NCBI RefSeq assembly: GCF_000400995.2
Contig: NZ_DF238999.1
Coordinates: forward strand, 314,297 to 378,296
Direction: 5' to 3'
DNA from: Acidovorax sp. MR-S7
GTDB taxonomy: Bacteria; Pseudomonadota; Gammaproteobacteria; Burkholderiales; Burkholderiaceae_C
DNA: 64,000 nt
Below are positions 56,965 to 64,000 of the stretch, in pieces (position 1 is the first letter of the stretch; every line of letters starts with the position of its first letter). The notes under the pieces are model-generated. The model had not been told where the DNA came from and did no database searches. It worked only from the letters and a program-made list of their open reading frames with translations. Position numbers and translations under genes: made by a program.

Positions 56965-58380
56965 TCACAGCGAGTAGTACATGTCGTACTCGACCGGGTG
57001 CGGTGCCATGCGGAAGCGCTGCACCTCGCCCATCTTCAGCTCGATGTAGGCGTCGAGCATGGCATCGGAGAACACGCCGCCCTTGGTCAGGAAGCCGCGG
57101 TCCTTGTCCAGCGATTCCAGCGCCTGGTCCAGGCTGTGGCACACGGTGGGCACCAGCTTGTCTTCCTCGGGAGGCAGGTGGTACAGGTCCTTGGTGGCGG
57201 CTTCGCCGGGATGGATCTTGTTCTCCACGCCGTCCAGGCCGGCCATCATCAGGGCCGAGAAGCACAGGTAGGGGTTGGCCGAAGGATCGGGGAAGCGCGC
57301 CTCGATGCGGCGGCCCTTGGGGTTGGCCACGTAGGGGATGCGGATCGACGCCGAGCGGTTGCGCGAGCTGTAGGCCAGCTTCACGGGTGCCTCGAAGCCG
57401 GGCACCAGGCGCTTGTAGCTGTTGGTGCCGGGGTTGGTGATGGCATTGAGCGCACGGGCGTGCTTGATGATGCCACCGATGTAGTACAGCGCGAAGTCCG
57501 ACAGGCCGGCGTAGCCGTCGCCCGCGAACAGGTTCTTGCCGTCCTTCCAGATGGACTGGTGCACGTGCATGCCCGAGCCGTTGTCGCCTGCATAGGGCTT
57601 GGGCATGAAGGTCGCCGTCTTGCCATAGGCGTTGGCCACGTTCCAGATCACGTATTTCATGACCTGGGTCCAGTCGGCGCGCTCGACCAGCGTGCTGAAC
57701 TTGGTGCCGATTTCGTTCTGGCCGGCGCCCGCGACTTCATGGTGGAACACCTCGACCGGAATGCCCAGTTGCTCCAGCACCAGCACCATCTCGGCACGCA
57801 TGTCGTGCGTGCTGTCCACCGGCGGCACCGGGAAGTAGCCGCCCTTGGTGGTGGGACGGTGGCCGCGGTTGCCGCCTTCGAGCTTGGCGCCGCTGTTCCA
57901 GGGGGCTTCGTATTCCTCGATCTCGAAGAACACCTTGCCGGGCTCGTTGCTCCAGCGCACGCCGTCGAAGATGAAGAATTCGGGCTCGGGGCCGAAGTAG
58001 GCGGTGTCGCCCAGGCCGGAGGCCTTCAGGTAGGCCTCGGCGCGCTTGGCGATGGAACGCGGGTCGCGGTCGTAGGCCTTGCCGTCGCCCGGCTCCACCA
58101 CGTCGCACTGCAGGAACAGCGTGGTTTCCTCGAAGAACGGGTCGATGTTGGCGGTGCTGGGATCGGGCATGAGCTGCATGTCCGAGGCTTCGATGCCTTT
58201 CCAGCCGGCAACGGAGGAACCGTCGAACGCATGGCCGGAGGTGAACTTGTCTTCGTCGAAATGCGAAACCGGCACGGTCACGTGCTGTTCCTTGCCACGG
58301 GTGTCCGTGAAGCGGAAGTCCACGAACTTGACCTCGTTCTCCTTCACCATCTTCATCACGTCTGCAACGGTCTTGGCCAT
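56965..58380 (-). CDS. glnA: glutamine synthetase type I
   Basis: Makes glutamine from glutamate and ammonia, 471 residues. Seen: [25 protein letters not shown] (N-terminal loop), metal and ATP ligands in FFIFDGVRW and [27 protein letters not shown], and the adenylylation tyrosine in [10 protein letters not shown] near 395-400. Start [11 protein letters not shown] at 58380. Preceded by a sigma54-type promoter and two NtrC boxes and followed by ntrBC, so regulation by nitrogen supply is direct. Confidence 0.98.
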   Translation of the reverse strand: MAKTVADVMKMVKENEVKFVDFRFTDTRGKEQHVTVPVSHFDEDKFTSGHAFDGSSVAGWKGIEASDMQLMPDPSTANIDPFFEETTLFLQCDVVEPGDGKAYDRDPRSIAKRAEAYLKASGLGDTAYFGPEPEFFIFDGVRWSNEPGKVFFEIEEYEAPWNSGAKLEGGNRGHRPTTKGGYFPVPPVDSTHDMRAEMVLVLEQLGIPVEVFHHEVAGAGQNEIGTKFSTLVERADWTQVMKYVIWNVANAYGKTATFMPKPYAGDNGSGMHVHQSIWKDGKNLFAGDGYAGLSDFALYYIGGIIKHARALNAITNPGTNSYKRLVPGFEAPVKLAYSSRNRSASIRIPYVANPKGRRIEARFPDPSANPYLCFSALMMAGLDGVENKIHPGEAATKDLYHLPPEEDKLVPTVCHSLDQALESLDKDRGFLTKGGVFSDAMLDAYIELKMGEVQRFRMAPHPVEYDMYYSL

Positions 58381-58431
58381 CAGGGTTCTCCAGGAATAGA
58401 AGTGCTCATCAAAAATGACGAGGCAGAAAAA

Positions 58432-58447
58432 GCAGATTGCATGCCAG
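58432..58447 (-). promoter_or_regulatory. sigma54 promoter of glnA
   Basis: On the minus strand TGGCATGCAATCTGCT: the -24 GG (58444-58445) and -12 GC (58432-58433) are exactly 10 bases apart, as required. Predicted start of transcription near 58420, giving a leader of about 40 bases. The -12 element is CTGC not TTGC. Confidence 0.65.
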
Positions 58448-58509
58448 CACCGCCATCCCCTGCCCGGCGGTAAAACCGCGCAGGTCTTTGACGCAAGCTC
58501 GGCGACAAC

Positions 58510-58596
58510 GCACCAATAGAGTGCCGGATTCTAGATGGCAGCCGCCATCACAAATGCCGCACCATTTCAGGGCCTATGGTCGCACCAAAATCGTGC
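58510..58596. promoter_or_regulatory. two NtrC-binding sites upstream of glnA
   Basis: GCACCAATAGAGTGC (58510-58524) and GCACCAAAATCGTGC (58582-58596) both match GCAC-N7-GTGC; the second is nearly the classic enhancer sequence. They lie about 97 and 169 bases upstream of the predicted start. The outer one sits inside the 3' end of the CinA-like gene, the inner one in the short gap. Confidence 0.75.
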
Positions 58597-59369
58597 AGTC
58601 CTGTGCGTAGCGCATGCCAGGCTGCCGGCACCTTGCCTGCATCGCCCTTGACGCCCAACTCTACGTGGCGTCCGTGCACCGGATGGTCCACGCTGGGCAG
58701 GCTGAAGACCTTGATGCCGGGATGCTCGGCCTCGATGCGCTCCATCAGCGGAGTGAGGGCGCCTTCCATCGCGCCGTAGAGCACGACGGAATGCTCCGTC
58801 TGCGGCCGGCGGTTGAACCACCGGGCGCAGTAGCGCTCCAGCACCCACTCCACCATGGGCCAGGCCATCACCGGAAAGCCCGGGACGAAATGCACCATGC
58901 CGCCGCCCGGCCCGTCGCAGGAGAAGCCGGGAATCTTGTTGTACGGGTTGGGGATGATGCGGGCGCCCTGCGGGAACACGCCCATGTTGAGCCGGTGCAG
59001 GTTGTCCGGCCGCTCAGGCTCGAAAGCTGTGCCCTGCTCGCGCGCCACGTCCTGCATGCGCTCGCAGATCAGGGCCTGCGCCTCGGGGTGCGGCGCCAGC
59101 GGCAGCTCCAGCGCGGCGGCAGCGCATTGGCGGGTATGGTCGTCGGGCGTGGCGCCGATGCCGCCGCAGCTGAAGACGATGTCCGGGGAGGCGAACGCCC
59201 TGCGCAGCGCGGCGGTGATGCGGGGCCGGTCGTCTCCCACATAGTCCGCATAGGCCAGCCCCAGGCCCCGGGCCGCCAGGAGCTCGATGACCTTGGGCAG
59301 ATGCTTGTCGGCACGCTTGCCGGAGAGGATCTCGTCGCCGACGATGATGAGACCGAAGGAAGGCGTCAT
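58548..59369 (-). CDS. molybdopterin-binding (CinA N-terminal-like) protein
   Basis: 273-residue protein of the MoCF-biosynthesis family: SFGLIIVGDEILSGKRADKHL at the N-terminus and the VFSCGGIGATPDDHTRQ Gly-rich motif are conserved, as in the N-terminal domain of CinA, but the CinA C-terminal amidase domain is absent. May bind a nucleotide or pterin; function not established. It overlaps the EI24-type gene upstream by 4 bases and its end carries an NtrC enhancer for glnA. Confidence 0.82.
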   Translation of the reverse strand: MTPSFGLIIVGDEILSGKRADKHLPKVIELLAARGLGLAYADYVGDDRPRITAALRRAFASPDIVFSCGGIGATPDDHTRQCAAAALELPLAPHPEAQALICERMQDVAREQGTAFEPERPDNLHRLNMGVFPQGARIIPNPYNKIPGFSCDGPGGGMVHFVPGFPVMAWPMVEWVLERYCARWFNRRPQTEHSVVLYGAMEGALTPLMERIEAEHPGIKVFSLPSVDHPVHGRHVELGVKGDAGKVPAAWHALRTGLHDFGATIGPEMVRHL

Positions 59370-60226
59370 GATGAGGGATTGTCGAGCAGGGGCGGCGCCT
59401 GCGCATCCGCAGGAGCGGGAAGGGGCTCTCCGCGCTCCTGCCGCAGCCGCTGCAGGGCAGCCAGGCAGAAATGGGTGAACCAGAGGGAGGAAAAGGCGAA
59501 CACCAGGGTGTAGATCCAGATGGCGATCGGCACCAGCACGAAGAACGCCGCGGCGAACACCACGCCCGAGGCCCACACGATGCCTGGCGCAGCACCCAGG
59601 AAGCCGCTGAGCACGCCGATCAGCAGAAGGCTCCACCGGTGGCGCTTGAACAGCGTCTGGCGCTCTTCCTTGCTGGCATGCTCCGCCAGCGCATCGAAAG
59701 CCATCACGCGGTAGGTGAGCCACCCCCAGATCAACGGCGGCAGGATGAGCACGAGCGGCGGCACCAGCCACAGCGGCACGGACACGGCCAGCGCCACCAG
59801 AGCCGCGAGGGTGGAGCCCAGCGACCACAAGACGCTGACGAGAAAGGAGCCGCCCCGCTTGCGCTCCAGGCCAGGGAAACGCCGCTGCGCGACCAGCGTC
59901 ACCACAGCCGGCGCCATCAGCAGGGCCACCGCCAGTACGCAGACGATGACGATGAGCGGCGTGGCCGCGAGCACCACGAGCGCCGGTGCCAAGACGCCCG
60001 GCAGGTCACCGGCGCCGAATCCACGCAGCCAGCCCCACAGCATGCCGAGCCAGTCCGCATTCTCGAGCGCGCCCTGCACCCAGGCCACCGCCGGCGCCCA
60101 AAAGAAATAGCCGCACGCGGCGGCCACGACGGCGATGAGCAGCAACGGCAGCAGCGACAGCGCCACGACGCGCGGGACCAGGCAATATCCTGCCGCGCGC
60201 CAAAAGGAATCAAGAAGAGGTCCCAT
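59366..60226 (-). CDS. EI24/CysZ-like membrane protein
   Basis: 286-residue protein with about six hydrophobic segments, beginning MGPLLDSFWRAAGYCLVPRVVALSLL; pattern and the LTYRVMAFDALAEHASKEERQTLFKRHRW loop match the EI24 family, which includes CysZ, a sulfate channel. The C-terminal 25 residues are proline-rich. A sulfate role is not supported by neighbours, so only the family is claimed. Confidence 0.8.
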   Translation of the reverse strand: MGPLLDSFWRAAGYCLVPRVVALSLLPLLLIAVVAAACGYFFWAPAVAWVQGALENADWLGMLWGWLRGFGAGDLPGVLAPALVVLAATPLIVIVCVLAVALLMAPAVVTLVAQRRFPGLERKRGGSFLVSVLWSLGSTLAALVALAVSVPLWLVPPLVLILPPLIWGWLTYRVMAFDALAEHASKEERQTLFKRHRWSLLLIGVLSGFLGAAPGIVWASGVVFAAAFFVLVPIAIWIYTLVFAFSSLWFTHFCLAALQRLRQERGEPLPAPADAQAPPLLDNPSS

Positions 60227-60259
60227 GCCGGCCAAGCATAGCGCCATTGCAGGCAACGC

Positions 60260-61234
60260 TCAGGCGCGCCCAGCCAGGCGCAGCAGCCCGCGCCACTGCT
60301 GCCTCCAGAACCCTCGGCCATAGTCCCGCAACCGCCCGTCCGGGCCCGGCCGTACCTGGTCACTCACGCCCGTAGGCTCGTAGCGGCGGTCGAAATTCGC
60401 CGTGCCGAACAGCATGTCCCACCATGGCAGCAGCACACCGAAGTTGCAACCTGGCGGGACACGGGCCTCCGCGGCAGTCGCGCCGGCATCTCCGATCGCG
60501 TGGTGCAGCCGGTGAAAGCGCGGGCTGACCCACAGGCGGTCGCCCAGCGCACCGAATCCCAGCCTCAGGTTGGCATGGTGCAGGTTCTCGCTGAGTTGCG
60601 TGAGCGCCACGATCGCGATGAACTGGCCCGGCGCCACGCCGATGGCTTGCGCCACGAAGACCAGGAGGGTGTCGCGCAGCAGGTCGTCCAGCAAATGGTT
60701 GCGGCTGTCGCTCCACATCGTCATCTGGCGCTGCGAGTGGTGCAGCGCATGCAGGCGCCACCACCAGTCCCAGCGGTGCTGGGCCCGGTGGATGGCATAG
60801 TCCGCGCAGTCGAACACCAGCAGGTACAGCAGCAGGCTCACCAGGGGCCTGTCGGTCACGCCAGGCCACAGTCCATCCAGCTGGAACGTGCTCAGCCCCT
60901 GGATGCGCAGCGCACCGAACAGGCCGTCCCACAGCGGCTCGACGGAGAAGAACAGGACCAGGCGGAACACCCCGAGGCGGTGGATGAGCGTGTACAGCAC
61001 ATCGGTACGGATGGCGGCTCGGTCCACCACCGGCTCCACTGGTCTCCAGCGCTCCAGGGGAGCGATGACCACCAGCATCACCGCCAGTTGCAGCAGCCCG
61101 ACCAGCAGCCAGCCCGTGGCGGCATAGGCATCCTCGAGCACGCCGGCCTGCCCCAGCGCGAACAGCACGGGCTGCACCACGGCCTCGAAAAGCCACTGCT
61201 GCGCGGCGTCAAAGAGTTGGGTCAGCCATGCCAT
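60260..61234 (-). CDS. sterol desaturase / fatty acid hydroxylase-family protein
   Basis: 324-residue membrane di-iron enzyme. Three histidine clusters are seen: HRAQHRWDWWWRLHALHHS and SPRFHRLHHA, giving the H-x3-H, H-x2-HH type pattern, plus several hydrophobic segments before them. Hydroxylates or desaturates a lipid; substrate unknown. 33 bases separate its stop from the EI24-type start. Confidence 0.85.
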   Translation of the reverse strand: MAWLTQLFDAAQQWLFEAVVQPVLFALGQAGVLEDAYAATGWLLVGLLQLAVMLVVIAPLERWRPVEPVVDRAAIRTDVLYTLIHRLGVFRLVLFFSVEPLWDGLFGALRIQGLSTFQLDGLWPGVTDRPLVSLLLYLLVFDCADYAIHRAQHRWDWWWRLHALHHSQRQMTMWSDSRNHLLDDLLRDTLLVFVAQAIGVAPGQFIAIVALTQLSENLHHANLRLGFGALGDRLWVSPRFHRLHHAIGDAGATAAEARVPPGCNFGVLLPWWDMLFGTANFDRRYEPTGVSDQVRPGPDGRLRDYGRGFWRQQWRGLLRLAGRA

Positions 61235-61240
61235 GGTGTC

Positions 61241-62080
61241 CTACCGTTGCCGTATCCATTCAGCATAGCCGGGATGGTCGCGCAGGGTGCGAAAGCAAAA
61301 CCCCCGCTCCTTCAATCCCTTGATGAGGGGCTCCAGCACAGCCGGCGCCCACGGGTCCTTGCGCGACCAGATACCCAGATGCGCCAGCAGGATGTCGCCA
61401 TCGCGGATGGTGCGCAGCGCCTGCTCCAGCAGAGCGCGGTTGCTGTAGCGCTCGCTCGGCAGCTCGTCGCCCAGGAAGCCCGCGGGTGACCAACCCACAT
61501 GGGCATACCCGCACGCCCGGGCAGTAGCCAGCAGACGCTGCGAAGTCTTGCCGCCGGGCGCCCGGAAGAGGGGCAGCGGCTCCTTGCCCGTAATGTCCCG
61601 CAGCCTGCGGGCAGCCGCGTCGATCTGCGCGCAATACTGCGCTCCCGTGAGCGAGAACTCCTGCCCCGCCTGCGGCCCGGCAGAAGGACGCACGCGGAAA
61701 GACGGCTTGCCATCCGAACCTTCATCGGCCCGCCAGTAGACATGGTCCAGCGTATGGGATGCGAACTCGTGCCCCTCGGCTGCCCGGCTTTTCCACCACG
61801 CGGCCCAGTGCCCATCCAGGCTGCCGCCACCGGTCTGCGTGCGTTCACTGGCAGCGAAAAAGGTCACCTTCACCTGTTGCCGCTGCAGCACCTCTGCCAC
61901 CAGGGGCGCGACTCCCATGTGGCCTGTGTCTAACGTCAGGTATACAGTGGAATCACAGGCATTTTCGGCTATAGCGCTTACAGGGAAAGCGCCAGCAGCT
62001 ATCAATAATGCAGCAACACCGATCCGATGCCACCGTGTGCGCAGCGCCTGCAGGCCCCGCAGCACCTCAGCGCGCAGCAT
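61241..62080 (-). CDS. polysaccharide deacetylase-family secreted protein
   Basis: 279 residues from MLRAEVLRGLQ. NodB-type fold: motif 1 reads YLTLDTGHMG, where the second Asp of the usual TFDDG is a Thr; motif 2 SHTLDH keeps both metal His; later LFRAPGGKTS and ILLAHLG are typical. The N-terminal hydrophobic region and cleavage area (ALLIAAGAFPVSAIAEN) are encoded by copy I of the 42-bp repeat. The last 14 bases of the neighbouring propeller gene overlap its start. Likely an envelope deacetylase; metal chemistry is uncertain. Confidence 0.82.
   Translation of the reverse strand: MLRAEVLRGLQALRTRWHRIGVAALLIAAGAFPVSAIAENACDSTVYLTLDTGHMGVAPLVAEVLQRQQVKVTFFAASERTQTGGGSLDGHWAAWWKSRAAEGHEFASHTLDHVYWRADEGSDGKPSFRVRPSAGPQAGQEFSLTGAQYCAQIDAAARRLRDITGKEPLPLFRAPGGKTSQRLLATARACGYAHVGWSPAGFLGDELPSERYSNRALLEQALRTIRDGDILLAHLGIWSRKDPWAPAVLEPLIKGLKERGFCFRTLRDHPGYAEWIRQR
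61961..62002 (+). repeat. 42-bp dispersed element, copy I, coding for the deacetylase signal peptide
   Basis: Gap-free 42-base match: ATTTTCGGCTATAGCGCTT on the left and AAAGCGCCAGCAGCTAT on the right, with the core palindrome intact. Read on the minus strand in frame it gives I-A-A-G-A-F-P-V-S-A-I-A-E-N, which spans the signal-peptide core and the A-x-A site. Confidence 0.7.
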
Positions 62081-63047
62081 GCCGCAGCGTCCATACGCCG
62101 TGGGGCGATTTTCCGACGGGAATGGCACGGACCACCTTGCGCTCGCTGGTATCGATCACCAGCATTTTGCGCGCCCAGCGCGCGCTGACATACAGGAAGC
62201 GCCCGTCCGCCGAGACATCCATGCAATCCGGGCCGCCCGGCGCGGGGAAGCTGTCCACCACGCGCCCGGCCCGCATGTCGATCTTGCTGATGGTGTTGGC
62301 CACCCGGTTGCTCACGTACAGGTGGATGCCATCGCCGGCTGCACGGAAGGCATGGGCGCCATTGCCGGTCTTGATGCGTTGCACGCTGCGCGGCACCTCC
62401 CCCGAGATGTCGAAGACTTCCACGCTGTCGCTGCCCGTGAGGCCGACGAACAGCTGCTTGCCGTCCGGGCTTCCATACACATCGGCCGGCATGGCGCCCG
62501 TCTTGGTCCGCCACCGGATCTTCTGGGTGGCAATGTCGATGGCGACCAGCTCATCACTGTCCTGCATCGTCGAATACACCGTGCGGCTGCCGCTGTCTAT
62601 CCACAGGTGGCTTGGCGTCTTGCTGGTGGGCACGCGCTGGACCAGCGTGAGATCCGTGCCGTCCCACCGATAGAAATCCACATGGTTCAGCCGGTTCGCC
62701 GCCGTCACCAGCCATTTCATGTCGGGAGAGAAACGCAGGTGGTACGGATCGACGATACCCCGCACCGTGCGCTGCACCTGCGCCGTGCGCGGGTCGACGA
62801 AGGTGAGGCTGTCGCCAAGCGCATTCGCGACGATCAGCGATTTCTCGTCTGGCGTGAGATAGAGGTGGTGAGGCTCCTTGCCCGTGGGAATGCGCGCCGT
62901 TTCCGCCCAGGTGGCAGGGTCGATGACGCTGATGTCCGCCTGCAGGGAGTTGAGCACGAAAACCGGCGGCTCCGCATTCGCGTGCGCGCCCAGCGTCGCC
63001 ACCGCAGCAATCCATGCGCCCACGATGCGCTTGTACATTCCCTTCAT
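62067..63047 (-). CDS. secreted YVTN-type beta-propeller protein
   Basis: 326 residues from the ATG at 63047 (a GTG at 63050 is adjacent). Signal peptide MYKRIVGAWIAAVATLGAHANA, then about six to seven propeller blades with repeated segments such as VFVLNSLQADISVIDPATWAETARIPTGKEPHHLYLTPD and TKTGAMPADVYGSPDGKQLFVGLTGSDSVEVFD. Such proteins bind quinones, metals or polymers, or act as lactonases; no active site is clear here. Grouped with the deacetylase gene. Confidence 0.85.
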   Translation of the reverse strand: MKGMYKRIVGAWIAAVATLGAHANAEPPVFVLNSLQADISVIDPATWAETARIPTGKEPHHLYLTPDEKSLIVANALGDSLTFVDPRTAQVQRTVRGIVDPYHLRFSPDMKWLVTAANRLNHVDFYRWDGTDLTLVQRVPTSKTPSHLWIDSGSRTVYSTMQDSDELVAIDIATQKIRWRTKTGAMPADVYGSPDGKQLFVGLTGSDSVEVFDISGEVPRSVQRIKTGNGAHAFRAAGDGIHLYVSNRVANTISKIDMRAGRVVDSFPAPGGPDCMDVSADGRFLYVSARWARKMLVIDTSERKVVRAIPVGKSPHGVWTLRHAAR

Positions 63048-63176
63048 CACCCGGCCCCTTTCGGCACGACACGCCCGCGGAACCGGACGATCACTCGGCG
63101 CGACGACATGCGCGCCAGCGACATCAACGCGAACACGGCATGCAGCGTTGACGCCCCTCTTGCGTATGGCGCATGC

Positions 63177-63914
63177 CTACTTCAAAAGCGCCAAATCTTC
63201 CTCATCCAGCCAGCGCCATTGCCCAGGCTGCAGATCCTCGGGCAGCGCCAGGCCGCCGATACGCGAGCGATGCAGTGCCTCTACCCGGTTACCAACCGCG
63301 GCGACCATCCGCTTGACCTGGTGGTACTTGCCCTCGGTCAATGTTAGGTCCATCTGCTGCTCCCCTTTCACCACGCAAGCTGCCGCACGCACGGGCTGGG
63401 GATCGTCGTCCAGCACCACGCCGCCCAGCAAGCGTTCGACTTGAACGGCTTCCACGGCATGCTTGGTCGTCACCTCGTACACCTTGGGAACATGCTTCTT
63501 GGGAGAACTCATCCGGTGGATAAACTGCCCATCATCGCTGAGCAGCACCAGGCCTGTCGTATCCTGGTCCAGCCGTCCCACCGCCTGCACGCCATTCACG
63601 GCACCCTTGCCCGGCCGTTGGCGCAATGGGGCTGGCAGCAATGTATAGATGCTCGGATAGGCGGAAGGGCGTTGGGAACACTCCGTCCCGGCGGGCTTGT
63701 GCAGCATCAGGTAAGCCTTGGCGTGGTACGCCCAGTCCACGCCTTGGACACGCACCACCAACCCCTCTACCTCGAACTCTGCAGCTGCATCCGTGCAAAC
63801 AGCAGACTCTCTAGAGTCATTCTGATAAACAGCCACCAATCCCTGCTGGATCAACCCTGCGCAGACACGGCGCGTACCAAAACCCTGCGAATAGAGAATT
63901 TCCTGAATCTGCAT
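63177..63914 (-). CDS. rsuA: 16S rRNA pseudouridine-516 synthase
   Basis: RsuA-family pseudouridine synthase, 245 residues. N-terminal S4-like helix MQIQEILYSQGFGTRRVCAGLIQQGLV, then the catalytic Asp in AVGRLDQDTTGLVLL, KVYEVTTK and the C-terminal LTLTEGKYHQVKRMVAAVGNRVEALHRSRIGGL loop. Follows the 5S rRNA terminator on the same strand. Site in 16S is by homology. Confidence 0.92.
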   Translation of the reverse strand: MQIQEILYSQGFGTRRVCAGLIQQGLVAVYQNDSRESAVCTDAAAEFEVEGLVVRVQGVDWAYHAKAYLMLHKPAGTECSQRPSAYPSIYTLLPAPLRQRPGKGAVNGVQAVGRLDQDTTGLVLLSDDGQFIHRMSSPKKHVPKVYEVTTKHAVEAVQVERLLGGVVLDDDPQPVRAAACVVKGEQQMDLTLTEGKYHQVKRMVAAVGNRVEALHRSRIGGLALPEDLQPGQWRWLDEEDLALLK

Positions 63915-63930
63915 GTTTTTCTTTCCAAAG

Positions 63931-63969
63931 CAAAACGCCCCCCTGCACGTAGGTACAGGGAGGCGGTTT
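63931..63969 (-). terminator. rRNA operon terminator
   Basis: On the minus strand CGCCTCCCTG pairs with CAGGGGGGCG (63965-63956 with 63945-63936, one G-T pair), followed by TTTTG. It lies just after the 5S rRNA 3' end and before rsuA. Confidence 0.8.
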
Positions 63970-63978
63970 GGGCTGTAA

Positions 63979-64000
63979 GAGCCTGACGATGACCTACTTT
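63979..64000 (-). rRNA. rrf: 5S rRNA, 3' end only (window edge)
   Basis: The minus strand reads AAAGTAGGTCATCGTCAGG then CT, identical to the 3' end of betaproteobacterial 5S rRNA; the rest lies beyond the window. Followed by an intrinsic terminator, as at the end of an rrn operon. Confidence 0.85.

Overview
The window is a stretch of a high-GC betaproteobacterial chromosome, most likely Comamonadaceae (Acidovorax / Alicycliphilus / Delftia type). Signs are the yhbY | rlmE-ftsH-folP-glmM order, a Kdo hydroxylase, Bug-type solute receptors in catabolic operons, 3-hydroxybutyrate dehydrogenase, a carA-carB pair split by a small gene, and the sequence of the 5S rRNA 3' end at the right edge. I see no prophage, insertion sequence, plasmid function or CRISPR array; gene density is high.

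Layout. 1-1.6 kb: 3' part of a GGDEF-EAL protein. 1.6-9.6 kb: housekeeping genes (glmM, folP, ftsH, rlmE; divergent yhbY and a glycosyltransferase; Kdo hydroxylase, a DUF4149 membrane protein, greA). 9.7-14.5 kb: carA, a small unknown gene, carB. 14.8-18.2 kb: tRNA-Val(GAC), relA, an alpha/beta hydrolase. 18.2-22.4 kb: hbdH, a SIMPL-domain secreted protein and an OmpR/EnvZ-type two-component pair. 22.4-27.4 kb: a catabolic operon (citryl-CoA-lyase-like enzyme, CaiB CoA-transferase, Bug receptor, amidohydrolase) with a divergent IclR regulator and two operator-like palindromes. 27.4-35.1 kb: ispF, ispD, mfd, a CbiM-like membrane protein, marR-alkC, serB. 35.3-44.4 kb: an orphan MetQ-type lipoprotein/receptor, then a branched-chain-amino-acid-type ABC transporter followed by an amidase, an M20 carbamoylase and an XRE-cupin regulator, which read as one nitrogen-compound uptake and breakdown operon. 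44.4-47.3 kb: argO/argP and two membrane-protein genes of lower GC. 47.3-51.6 kb: GntR regulator with a divergent ThDP enzyme, Bug receptor and VOC protein. 51.7-53.4 kb: xth and a DUF2383 protein. 53.6-58.6 kb: glnA, a DUF4124 protein, ntrB, ntrC, with a sigma54 promoter and two NtrC boxes in front of glnA. 58.5-63.9 kb: a mostly tightly packed leftward run (CinA-like, EI24/CysZ-like, sterol desaturase, polysaccharide deacetylase, beta-propeller, then rsuA). The right edge is the 3' end of a 5S rRNA with its terminator, so an rRNA operon lies just outside.

The most unusual signal is a 42-bp interrupted palindrome found about ten times. Six copies lie between genes; the others lie inside the reading frames of three membrane or exported proteins, always in the same orientation and frame when read as protein, giving an I-A-A-x-A hydrophobic stretch that forms the signal-peptide core and cleavage region of two of them. 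Other notable points are an apparent AUC start codon for ntrB behind a perfect Shine-Dalgarno, a LivG ATPase that lacks a normal ABC signature, and several clean operator-like palindromes next to local regulators.
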